From: Torymus aiolomorphi
Taxonomy: Eukaryota > Arthropoda > Insecta > Hymenoptera > Torymidae
Length of the DNA stretch: 64,000 bases
Direction of reading: 5' to 3'
Assembly (NCBI GenBank): GCA_036365515.1
Contig: CM070875.1
Location: 96,758,128-96,822,127, forward strand
Positions 11,420 to 18,932 of this stretch are shown here, in pieces. How positions within the stretch are numbered: position 1 is the first letter of the stretch; every line of letters starts with the position of its first letter. The translations under genes were made by a program, and so were the position numbers. The notes beneath the pieces were generated by a model that ran no database searches, had not been told where the DNA came from, and worked only from the letters and a program-made list of their open reading frames with translations.

Positions 11420-11918
11420 AGTAGATAAGCTAGGCCGGTTCTGGCTCAAACAGGTCGTGACCTGTTTGAGCCAGAACCGGCCTAGGGTTTCTGGCTCACC
11501 CGCAATTGCGTAATGGTCATTAACCCATATACCAGGTCGTGACCTGTTTGAGCCAGAACCGGCCTAGGGTTTCTGGCTCACCCGCAATTGCATGGGAGTC
11601 AATAACCCATATCAAGTCGCAACCTGTTTGAGCCAGAACCGGCCTAGGGTTTCTGACTCACCCGTCATTGCACGAGGCCAAATAACCCAGACCTTTTTTG
11701 ATCCAGAATCGGTTCTGACTCACCCGCACGGGAAAACCGGGGAATCGGCCTACTGATTCCGGATCATGGTCAGGTCTTGTCCCATTCTAGGCCAGCCGCA
11801 ATGAGGGTCCTGAGGGGCGAGGAGCGGGCTGCCGGCAGCGAACGGCCAGCGGTCCGCGGCAAGCAGTCGGCCGGCGGGCAGCGGGCGGCCTGCTGCTTGT
11901 CAGCCTGCATCACTCGGC
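11420..11918 (+). repeat. Polinton 1 left terminal inverted repeat
   Basis: It pairs with 28068-28517. It contains internal direct sub-repeats of about 80 bp (starts near 11459, 11541 and 11621) built on 'cctgtttgagccagaaccgg'. The left end has one more sub-repeat than the right. The inner third is GC-rich. In Polintons such repeats are the template for protein-primed DNA synthesis. Confidence 0.93.
11430..11485. other. Perfect 27-bp-arm palindrome at the Polinton 1 left tip
   Basis: Arms 11430-11456 and 11459-11485 are exact reverse complements around a 2-nt centre. They start CTAGGCCGGTTCTGG. The right terminus lacks this hairpin because the extra inverted sub-repeat is present only on the left. 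It starts 10 nt from the element end. Confidence 0.9.
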
Positions 11919-12186
11919 CAGCGGTTCTTATCTACTAGTAAATATTTAGAACTTTTTATAACCCTTTTGCTCGGGCAAAGAATACGTGTTTGTGGAAATT
12001 TTTTCTGAATATTTTTCACTGCGACTGTTTTGAATCGTTTTGTATGAGTCGCTGTTGGTCGGGAGCAACAGTCGAGCTGCTGGTTTGACCCATTATGAGG
12101 GAATGAAAGTCCCTAACGACTGCAACATGCTTATATAAGACCTCGATTGCTTGCGAGCGCCATCTACTGGTCTACTGAATAAAAAA

Positions 12187-12275
12187 AAATTTTTAAGGGG
12201 GATAGGAGCCCCACCTCGCTCCTATCCTGTGAGGTTCTACCTGTTTATCAACCCCTCCATTGCCCTTAAAAATTT
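12187..12275. other. Nested inverted repeats overlapping the 3' end of the QGF gene
   Basis: An outer pair (aaatttttaaggg near 12187-12200 and cccttaaaaattt near 12262-12275) encloses an inner perfect 10-bp stem, ggataggagc at 12200-12209 and its complement at 12218-12227 with an 8-nt loop. The outer arm overlaps the stop codon of the minus-strand gene at 12274. It may shape the mRNA 3' end. Confidence 0.6.
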
Positions 12276-12789
12276 ATTCATCAATATCTTCACATTCCAT
12301 GATGTCTTCCCACTCCATGTTTGAATCGTTGAGGTAAAACTGCTTCATGCGCTTTACGTTGTATCGAACACAAGTAGTTTTGTACGCTCCATTATGATTA
12401 GTACATATAGTCACTGATCTTGGATAATCGAACGCCGGATAGCCCATTTCAGTGATATCTGTAACTTTGAAGTTGAAACGCTCTAACCACAACTTTTTTA
12501 TCTCACCAATGACAAAAATTCTGTTAGCATCTTTCAATGCATCTTGAATAATTTTTCCGATTTCAGTATAATCGTAATCACCACCATCCCATGACAGGCT
12601 ATGGTAGCAAAGTTCTAACCACAAATTTTCACGTTTGTACTTGTCTGTCAGTCTTCGCCAAGGAAATGGTGGCTTGAAGAGATGCACTACTGGCTCATCG
12701 CCGTCATTGAGAGACACAAAAGCCAACTCTTTCAGAACAAAATCATTGCCAGGCTTTTTAAAGCCCTGCATATCCACTGCGTAGTCCAT
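12274..12789 (-). CDS. QGF-family protein 1 (possible DnaQ/Maelstrom-like fold)
   Basis: This intact 171-aa protein starts MDYAVDMQGFKKP. Family-conserved features visible in the four window copies are VDxQGF near residue 5, KEL near residue 21, an HxxxW motif (YHSLSW), a glycine just before KxxWL (GEIKKLWL), and C-x2-H-x7-C (CTNH...C) near the C-terminus. The order E, H, CxxH, C recalls the zinc-bearing RNase H-type fold of Maelstrom proteins. That is my inference from the pattern, not an established assignment. It lies at the left end of Polinton 1 beside the capsid gene. It has its own promoter (TATA near 12852, TCATTCG at 12819-12825). Its closest relative in the window is the copy at 52117 in the other Polinton (both have WRRLTDKYKREN). 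Confidence 0.8.
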   Translation of the reverse strand: MDYAVDMQGFKKPGNDFVLKELAFVSLNDGDEPVVHLFKPPFPWRRLTDKYKRENLWLELCYHSLSWDGGDYDYTEIGKIIQDALKDANRIFVIGEIKKLWLERFNFKVTDITEMGYPAFDYPRSVTICTNHNGAYKTTCVRYNVKRMKQFYLNDSNMEWEDIMECEDIDE

Positions 12790-12818
12790 GGCAAAATTTC
12801 ACTTTGATTTTCAAATGA

Positions 12819-12858
12819 CGAATGACAAGGAGCCGGAGGCTCACTCACCTTATATACT
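12819..12858 (-). promoter_or_regulatory. Promoter of QGF gene 1
   Basis: On the minus strand TATATAAG (12850-12858) is followed about 30 nt later by TCATTCG (12819-12825). The same pair drives the PolB, second QGF and S/P-rich genes of this element. Confidence 0.7.
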
Positions 12859-12891
12859 CCTTAAAGTTTCTGCACGTCGCCGCTTATGGGA

Positions 12892-14079
12892 CTATATTGA
12901 ACTATGCAAGCAGTAGGCTGAAGTTCCAGCTGGAAAATTTTCCTTTGCTTCAAATTCCAGACGGATGTCTATAGGGGCGCTTTTTAAGGTCTCGTTTTGT
13001 TTTGAGCAGTCTATTACTATCAGCGGTATGTATGTGAGATATTGCGACTTTCTCAACATAGGTTCTGGATCTTTGCCGTAGTAAGAATTTTGAAAATTAG
13101 CGTACATATCATAGAGCATGGCAAATTGATTACGATTCACATCGAGGTTAAGATTACCATACAAAAATGACTGAGAATTGAGAAAGAGTTTTACATTTGT
13201 AAGATTGCAGTGATCAAAGCGGCTAGCGTTTACTGCCTTCTGATCTTTTCGACTAGTTTGAAAACCTAAGACGACGAAGCGTGGTTTTTCAAGTTGATTT
13301 GATGTTTTTACAGTCCACACCTGTCTCGACGTAATCGGAAGTAATGGGTATTCATACAATTCCCACGTGCGAAAACTCATGACAATAGGACGGTCTTTTC
13401 CTACAAAATCTAGTAGGCGAATTTTGTTAGAGTTAGATGCAACTACGTATGGCATAAGCCATTCGATTCTAGTTAATTCAATTTTAAAGTTCTCATAAAC
13501 GTCTTGTTCGGCTTCTCGTGTAGCTGTTTGTACAACAGCGTTCAAGTCGTTTCTTGATCTCATGAGAACGAGTTCATGCTTTGCGCTTACTACTATTTTA
13601 CGATAGTCCTCTGCGAAGCCAAAAATTAGGCTCAATGGAATCGATACATTGAAGTAACCGGCATCATCGATTATCTTTTGTGTTTCTTCTATATCGATCC
13701 AGCCAGCATTTTCAATGATAAAACTCTGAGTCGGATTGAGTGACACCCAACCTTTCATGAGAGTAGTTAAACCAACATTTTTACATTTGTCTATCTCAAT
13801 GGCGTTCAACTCATATCTGATTTCTTCAAACAAATGACAAATGGCATTATTCACAAGTTTTGTATTTGTAGTGGGAGTATTATTAGTTTTAACCAATCGT
13901 CCGCAGATATGTAGCGCACTGCGTGAAGGTAAGAGACATAAATCTTGATGTTGAATAGATATGCGTAATTCATCGCTGTTATTAAATGATGCTGTATAAG
14001 GTTGGTGAGCATGAACCTCGTAGTGCGCTACGGATTCATCAAAAGTTACAGGTGTTTGTATGCTTAGAATTTCTTCCAT
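12892..14079 (-). CDS. Double jelly roll-like major capsid protein
   Basis: An intact 395-aa protein starting MEEILSIQTPVTFDES. Characteristic segments are HQDLCLLPS near residue 45, FEEIRYELNAIEIDKCKNVG near 85-105, GFAEDYRKIVVSAKHEL near 155-172, WELYEYPLLP, EKPRFVVLGFQTSRKD, and IDCSKQNETLKSAPIDIRLE near the end. These match the large arthropod family annotated as 'double jelly roll-like domain', which I take as the capsid shell protein of this Polinton lineage. It differs clearly from the classical Polinton capsid of Polinton 2 (58306-59625). It lies between the 48-aa ORF and the QGF gene. No frame damage is visible. Confidence 0.82.
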   Translation of the reverse strand: MEEILSIQTPVTFDESVAHYEVHAHQPYTASFNNSDELRISIQHQDLCLLPSRSALHICGRLVKTNNTPTTNTKLVNNAICHLFEEIRYELNAIEIDKCKNVGLTTLMKGWVSLNPTQSFIIENAGWIDIEETQKIIDDAGYFNVSIPLSLIFGFAEDYRKIVVSAKHELVLMRSRNDLNAVVQTATREAEQDVYENFKIELTRIEWLMPYVVASNSNKIRLLDFVGKDRPIVMSFRTWELYEYPLLPITSRQVWTVKTSNQLEKPRFVVLGFQTSRKDQKAVNASRFDHCNLTNVKLFLNSQSFLYGNLNLDVNRNQFAMLYDMYANFQNSYYGKDPEPMLRKSQYLTYIPLIVIDCSKQNETLKSAPIDIRLEFEAKENFPAGTSAYCLHSSI

Positions 14080-14109
14080 TTCATTGAAAGCAGCAAAAGA
14101 TGATGCAAG

Positions 14110-14256
14110 TTATTTTCCACCAAGTACTACTTTTAAGCCTAGACTTTTTAGTTTTTTTATGCTCTGACGTGTTAGCATCTTCACAGTTCGTTGATGACTG
14201 ATGCGTGGTGGGCATATTTCTCTGCTTATATAGTTTTTGTTGTAAACGATTCCCAT
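14110..14256 (-). CDS. 48-aa basic protein between penton and capsid genes
   Basis: A short minus-strand ORF begins ATGGGAATCGTTTAC at 14256 and ends TAA at 14110. Its start codon overlaps the stop of the penton-like gene (TAATG). The C-terminal half is basic and patterned: TRQSIKKLKSLGLKV. I recall similar small ORFs with an 'LKSLG' tail in related elements but cannot confirm it here. A core or DNA-condensing protein, like adenovirus pX/mu, is a guess from charge, size and position. Confidence 0.55.
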   Translation of the reverse strand: MGIVYNKNYISREICPPRISHQRTVKMLTRQSIKKLKSLGLKVVLGGK

Positions 14257-14880
14257 TATGATTGGCGGATATACAACCTTATAGTTATAACTTCTCCGTG
14301 GAAATTTACTAAATCTCCGTCTTGATCGATGATGCGTACTTGTAAATGATATATACGCTTTACGGCAATCGGAAGGTAAATGACGTGTGAGGGAACTTCG
14401 ATGATTTTATACCCCGGAGGTAGTGCAGGAAAAAACTCGTGAATTGTATGTACTTTTCGATCGTTTATATACGCTCCCGAAGTGATATTACACTCGACTC
14501 GCAAAACGTTGATTTTGAGAATTGTAACAGGTAAATCTGAATTATGAGCAACGTTCGGTTCGAGAATACGTTTGGTGAAGCCCAGTAGACGACCGAGTGA
14601 ACTTTCAGGTCGAAAATCTATAGGCTGACTGCACTTGATTGTACAGCGGAGAGTATTATTATTTGGCTTTAAATTGAAAGTAATGTCGTTGTGCGCTAAT
14701 TTTTTACGAAGGAATTTGTCAATATCCTCAATTTAGTAACTTCCAACTGGAAGAAGGACAACGTTTCCACCTACGTAAAACTTATTATTGTTACTGTCTA
14801 TATTGGGGATTGAATTAAATGTTAAAAGTTCAACAAGCCCTAAAACGTCATTTTTATTTGGCACCAGCTTTGATAATTTT
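14256..14880 (-). pseudogene. Penton-like minor capsid protein, one in-frame stop
   Basis: The intact C-terminal part (14504-14256) contains VHTIHEFFPALPPGYKIIEV and IDQDGDLVNFHGE, typical of the single jelly roll penton proteins of Polintons. In the same frame the protein continues upstream through LLGFTKRILEP and IPNIDSNNNKFYVGG to about 14880. A TAA at 14733-14735 interrupts it in the middle of GSY*IEDIDKFL. No clear ATG remains at the N-terminus, where it overlaps the end of the PLA2 gene. Its stop overlaps the start of the 48-aa ORF. Role in the family: vertex capsomer of the virion. Confidence 0.78.
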
Positions 14881-15306
14881 TTTCAAGGAAACTTGCTTTC
14901 TCTTCTTTAAATCCATTCCCAATTTTTTAACGTTCTTTCGCTTTTTATTTTTCTTCTTCAACCCCATATCGAGTCTAGATTTTAATTTCATAGTATTAGT
15001 TATAGCGTATGCAGCCGCTTTTTCACCAAAATTAGCGTCTTTTGATTTAACGCGTTTCCAAGCTTTTTCAGCTAAAATTTTATCTGCGACGTTTCTCGCT
15101 TGAACATTTTCACGATTTTTAGAATAAGCTATATCGTGCTCTTTACAAGCAGTGTCTAGGGGATTAATTCCAAGATCTCCTCGAGCTAAACGTTTTGCCA
15201 ATTTTGTGCCTGGACCACAGTACTGATAACCGGGTATGTGGAGCTCAAATGGAAGTTTATTGATAATTTTATTAACTAAACCGCGTCCGCGTTTGTGAAT
15301 GATCAT
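14854..15306 (-). CDS. Phospholipase A2-like protein (parvovirus VP1 type)
   Basis: A 150-aa protein starting MIIHKRGRGLVNK (a TTG further upstream is not needed). It has the two hallmarks of the PLA2 fold: the calcium loop YCGPG at residues 29-33 and the catalytic pair HD at 57-58 in CKEHDIAY. A lysine-rich tail (KKKNKKRKNVKK) looks like a nuclear or nucleic-acid-binding tract. Parvoviruses use such a domain to breach endosomal membranes, so a virion entry role fits. The residues needed for catalysis are present. It shares a divergent promoter region with the ATPase gene (15330-15380). Confidence 0.85.
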   Translation of the reverse strand: MIIHKRGRGLVNKIINKLPFELHIPGYQYCGPGTKLAKRLARGDLGINPLDTACKEHDIAYSKNRENVQARNVADKILAEKAWKRVKSKDANFGEKAAAYAITNTMKLKSRLDMGLKKKNKKRKNVKKLGMDLKKRKQVSLKKIIKAGAK

Positions 15307-15329
15307 CACTCTTCGAGAGTCAACGGGCA

Positions 15330-15380
15330 ACTGATGGTGAAAGCTACATAAGACCGCTATTTATACTCATAGCAATCAGT
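15330..15380. promoter_or_regulatory. Divergent promoter between PLA2 and ATPase genes
   Basis: For the minus gene, TATAAATA (15366-15359) is followed about 30 nt later by ATCAGTTG (TCAGT at 15330-15334). For the plus gene, a weaker TACATAA (near 15345) precedes ATCAGTGG (TCAGT at 15376-15380) by about 30 nt. The two promoters interleave within 50 bp. Confidence 0.6.
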
Positions 15381-15409
15381 GGTGATTTGGTTTTCATAGA
15401 GTAAAGATC

Positions 15410-16114
15410 ATGAACTTCAAAGAGCAGTCGGTCAAGCTACCAATAGAAAATTTTGATGCACACGTAGAACATGATAAAAGTGCAAAACGGCACGGCGATC
15501 TACTTCCTGATAGTATACGAGCCGTCTTCTGCGGTCCGTCAAACTGCGGAAAAACAAATAGTTTACTTGCTCTCATAACGCATCCTAATGGCGTTAGATT
15601 TGAACACGTATACGTTTACTCAAAGTCTCTCAATCAACCAAAATATAAATTTTTAAATGAAATCTTAGAACCTATAGAAGGTGTACAATATTTTCCGTTC
15701 AGCGAGCACGATGCAGTTGTCGATCCTGACCACGCGCTTCCGAACTCTATCATGATATTCGACGATATTGCTTGTGAAAAACAAGATAATGTTAGGGCCT
15801 TCTTTTGCATGGGCAGACATAAAAAAGTTGATTGTTTTTATCTATGCCAAACTTGTGCTCACGTTCCAAAACATCTTGTCAGAGATAATGTAAACTTACT
15901 TGCTATTTTTAGACAAGATGAAGTAAATCTAAAGCATATATATGACGATCACGTAAATACCGATATGACCTATATACATTTTAAAGAATTGTGCTCTAAG
16001 TGTTGGAGAGATGATAGCATGGTTTTCTAGTCATCGATAAAGATCGAGGAATAAATGATGGCGGATTTCGCAAGGGCTTTGACAATTTTGCTATAAATAT
16101 AGCATACACATAGG
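15410..16114 (+). pseudogene. FtsK/HerA-type genome-packaging ATPase (A32-like), 3' frameshift
   Basis: The frame starting MNFKEQSVKLP has a Walker A GPSNCGKT near residue 42, a Walker B IMIFDDIA, and the sensor region YLCQTCAHVPKHLVRDN. This is the Polinton/adintovirus packaging ATPase, which drives DNA into the capsid. The frame stops at 16030, but the next frame continues with FLVIDKD and GFRKGFDNF, the usual C-terminus, to TAG at 16112-16114. A single-base loss near 16022 explains the break. Everything up to and including the catalytic motifs is undamaged. Confidence 0.85.
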
Positions 16115-16126
16115 TAACAATCAGCA
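16093..16126 (+). promoter_or_regulatory. Promoter of the 16155 gene
   Basis: CTATAAATA (from 16092) lies 29-30 nt before TCAGC (16122-16126) and about 60 nt before the start codon. It overlaps the last codons of the ATPase pseudogene. Confidence 0.6.
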
Positions 16127-16154
16127 GTTTCTGACTGAACGTTGAAACGACAAC

Positions 16155-17039
16155 ATGGCTGACTTTCAACGAAAAAAAAACGTGCTTCGTCAACTTGTTA
16201 AGGCAAGAGATGCGATTAAACGCAAATATAGAATATTAAAATTTGGGAAAGACAAGACAGAAAAGATTTTAAGTGAAACTTTTAAACCAATAGTCGATCC
16301 GCTTCAAAAACTTGTAGCCCAGAAAAATATTGAACAAAATAGTGTCGAAGATAACACCGTCGAACAAAGTAGCGTTAAACAAAACGAAAGTTTTGACAGT
16401 GAGTTTAATGATACCATACAGAATGCCCACGAGACATCTTTCGAAACCGCAGATAGTGATATCGACGATGACTCTGATTTATACGTCAAGGCCCTGAAGC
16501 TCAATCAACCCCAGTATCTTGACAAAATTTATGGAGTACGAAATGAAAACGGTAAATTTTTTATTGGTAATTTACCGATTAGTTTTCATAATAATAAAAT
16601 TAAAATTAACGGAGTAGCATATTCGAAAACTACAGGATTACTCGAGTTACTCATAGCGAAATAACCAAATAAAAATAATATAAGTTCAGATGATTTAAAA
16701 AATTATCGCAAAATTTTAAAACTATCGTCTGCTCATAAAACGCGATATGACAAGAACGAAAAGATTCGTTTTCATAATAGTAATAAATTTAATAATTTTA
16801 TTGCTCCAATGTTCAATATTACCTCGAAAACAAATGAATCGATTAAAGGTGGTTCATTACCTCGTTATAAAATTGCGAGAAAACATACTGCTTTAGACTA
16901 TGTGTACTGGGACGATCCAAACGAGCTCGTTGACCGGCTTCACTTACTAGTAGCTGAAAGGTCTGCCGGAAATCCAAGTCATGTAAACGAGATACACTCT
17001 ATAATCGAAGAACTTCGCGAAGCAGGCTATATATATTGA
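16155..17039 (+). pseudogene. Conserved Polinton protein, one in-frame stop
   Basis: The protein starts MADFQRKKNVLRQLVKARD and reads to a TAA at 16662-16664. The same frame goes on to 17039 with a well conserved tail, YVYWDDPNELVDRLHLLVAE and IHSIIEELREAGYIY. A full-length product would be about 294 aa. The middle is acidic and low complexity (DSDIDDDSD), then KIKINGVAYSKTTGLLELL. The YWDDPNELVDRL...EIxSIIEELRxAG tail is common to this protein in many Polintons, and I regard it as a structural or assembly protein of unknown role. It may be the counterpart of the 53413 gene in Polinton 2. Confidence 0.7.
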
Positions 17040-17064
17040 GCGCACACGAATAAACGAATCATTC
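17028..17064 (+). promoter_or_regulatory. Promoter of the fibre-like gene
   Basis: TATATATAT (from 17029) precedes TCATTC (17059-17064) by about 30 nt. It overlaps the last codons of the upstream gene. Confidence 0.6.
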
Positions 17065-17069
17065 TCAAA

Positions 17070-17423
17070 ATGAGCGTTGACGTGTTTGGACGTAATCTTG
17101 GAAAAACCGAAGGCAGTCGAGGGCCACCTGGCGTTGGCTTTAAAGCAACGTCTGACGGTCACTACGACATGGAAAATAAAAAATTATGCAATATTACCGA
17201 ACCTCAACAGCCGAGCGATGCTGTAAACTTAGAGTCTCTACGAAATATTATTCAAATAGAAATTCGAGGAATTATTGATATAACTACAAGACTTAGAACT
17301 AGGCTAGATGATTTGAATATAATAGTTGATAATCATAGAAATGAACTTGATGCCCAGAAATCTCAAATAAAAGCTGACGTTTTAACTATAAAAAAGAGTT
17401 TGGCGCAGATATTCAATCAGTAA
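17070..17423 (+). CDS. Small fibre-like protein with coiled coil
   Basis: A 117-aa protein. Residues 1-30 hold a short collagen-like or Gly-Pro patch (GSRGPPGVGF), followed by DGHYDMENKKLCNI and QQPSDAVNLESL, a pattern seen in phage and adenovirus-like fibre shafts where a trimer switches between segments. Residues 60-115 form heptad-like helices (RTRLDDLNIIVDNHRNELDA). A trimeric attachment spike anchored at the penton is the likely role, but no receptor-binding head is visible. It lies between the conserved protein and integrase genes, each with its own TATA and initiator. Confidence 0.6.
   Translation: MSVDVFGRNLGKTEGSRGPPGVGFKATSDGHYDMENKKLCNITEPQQPSDAVNLESLRNIIQIEIRGIIDITTRLRTRLDDLNIIVDNHRNELDAQKSQIKADVLTIKKSLAQIFNQ
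17387..17421 (+). promoter_or_regulatory. Promoter of the integrase gene
   Basis: TATAAAA (17387-17393) precedes TCAGT (17417-17421) by 30 nt, inside the 3' end of the fibre-like gene. Confidence 0.6.
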
Positions 17424-17433
17424 TTCCAAAAAC

Positions 17434-18348
17434 ATGGAACACGAAAGACTAGTTGAAGAACTACATAAACCTGCAAGGCGTAACTATACACGTCGACACT
17501 TTGACGTACGTGGTTTGGATGAAACTTGGCAAGCAGATCTCGTCGAAATGATTCCATATGCTCGCGACAATAAGGGCTATAGATACTTGCTCACTATAAT
17601 CGACATTTTCTCCAAATATGCATGGGCTGTTCCTGTAAAGAGAAAAACAGGCAAAGATGTCTCGGAAGCTATGAAATCTGTGCTTGTTAAAGGCAGAGTA
17701 CCAAAGAATCTCCATACCGACAGAGGCAAAGAATTTTATAACACAGATTTTCAAAAACTTATGAGCACATACAAAATAAAGTTATATTCAACCTATAGCA
17801 ATCTAAAAGCAGCAATATGTGAACGCTTCAATCGCATGCTAAAAAGTGCTATGTGGAAAAAATTCAGTTTGAGAGGCAACTACAAGTGGCTAGATATTTT
17901 ACCCGATTTACTTACCGCATACAATAATCGTAAACATCGTACTATCGGCGTGAAACCTAATGATGTAACATCCAGCAACGAAGTAGATATACTCCAGAGA
18001 TTTGCTCTTAAAATAACTAAGAAGATTAAGCCAAAATTTAAAATTGGTGACAAAGTCCGAGTGAGCAAGGCTAAAGCAGTATTTGATAAAGGATATACAC
18101 CTAATTGGTCTACAGAGATATTTACAATTGTACGTGTAGCAGCTACAAATCCTCCAACTTACCATCTAAAGGACTATCAAGATCAGCCTGTTTCAGGCGG
18201 TTTCTACGAGCAAGAACTACTCAAGGCCAAGTATCCAGATATTTATCTTGTAGAAAAAGTAATAAAGAAAAAAGGAAGTAAAATTTTTGTAAAATGGCTT
18301 GGCTTTGATAATTCACATAATAGTTGGATTGAGAAGAAAGATATGTAA
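17434..18348 (+). CDS. Retroviral-type integrase with C-terminal chromodomain
   Basis: An intact 304-aa integrase. The DDE core has D35 (QADLVEM), D96 (HTDRGKEF) and E130 (AICERFNR), about 34 residues after the second Asp. The fold continues through TAYNNRKHRTIGVKP and a basic FKIGDKVRVS segment. The last about 36 residues (VEKVIKKKGSKIFVKWLGFD) form a chromodomain, which in Polintons and chromoviruses tethers the complex to chromatin. This is the enzyme that would produce the 6-bp duplication. It is one of the few undamaged core genes in the element. It converges on the OB-like gene, with polyadenylation signals (aataaa) near 18370 and 18415. Confidence 0.95.
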   Translation: MEHERLVEELHKPARRNYTRRHFDVRGLDETWQADLVEMIPYARDNKGYRYLLTIIDIFSKYAWAVPVKRKTGKDVSEAMKSVLVKGRVPKNLHTDRGKEFYNTDFQKLMSTYKIKLYSTYSNLKAAICERFNRMLKSAMWKKFSLRGNYKWLDILPDLLTAYNNRKHRTIGVKPNDVTSSNEVDILQRFALKITKKIKPKFKIGDKVRVSKAKAVFDKGYTPNWSTEIFTIVRVAATNPPTYHLKDYQDQPVSGGFYEQELLKAKYPDIYLVEKVIKKKGSKIFVKWLGFDNSHNSWIEKKDM

Positions 18349-18550
18349 TATCATGTATAGAATGGCTAAATAAAAAAACAATTTTTTAAGTTAAACAACG
18401 TGTTTGTTTATTAATAAATAAATTAAAAAATTATGTACATTTGCGCGCACTTAACTATATATATTTTCACAATACTATACTTCAATATATACATTTCGCT
18501 TTAATTATATTAACAATACTTGAACATTAACTATATATTCACTTAAAAAA

Positions 18551-18849
18551 TTATTTTCCACTAAAATCAACGCTTGAACCGCCATTGTACAATATAAACA
18601 GTTCATACTTGTTCGCGGCATCTTGGAGATTGACAAAGAACTGCTTGTCTTGTTGAATGGCTTCTGATACTCTCTTTGGCATAAACACGTCGAAACACTC
18701 TTCAGTTCAGCCACGACCTTATCTCCATATTTTGTCGTCACAGCCTTCAGACTAGTCACCATGTAGCGCTGGCCCTTGGTCAGATCGACCAATCTTTTTG
18801 TTGGCAGGAATCCTCCACGGGCAACTGCATTCAGTTTTGTAAAATCCAT
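18551..18849 (-). pseudogene. Small OB-fold-like protein, frameshifted
   Basis: The frame starts MDFTKLNAVARGGFLPT, then LTKGQRYMVTSLKAVTTKYG, which looks like the first strands of an OB fold. After about 45 residues a frameshift moves the protein to VFMPKRVSEAIQQDKQFF and ends at 18551 (SSVDFSGK). The family is common beside Polinton PolB genes. Single-stranded DNA binding is a reasonable guess, not shown. The ATG lies directly at a splice acceptor (18850-18852), with the matching donor at 18931 just after the PolB stop codon, so this gene and PolB may share a transcript. Confidence 0.55.
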
Positions 18850-18932
18850 CTGTAACAGAAAAATTGAAAAAATGTTTAGTTTTTTGAATAGAAGAAAAAA
18901 AGAAAATTACTTTAAGAAAAAAAATACAAACC

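Noticed and set aside
11459..11700. CRISPR-like spaced repeats
   Set aside because: They are sub-repeats of a Polinton terminal repeat, mirrored at the other end; the spacers are also conserved.
18349..18550. Possible extra gene between integrase and OB-like gene
   Set aside because: Only AT-rich convergent 3' ends with polyadenylation signals.
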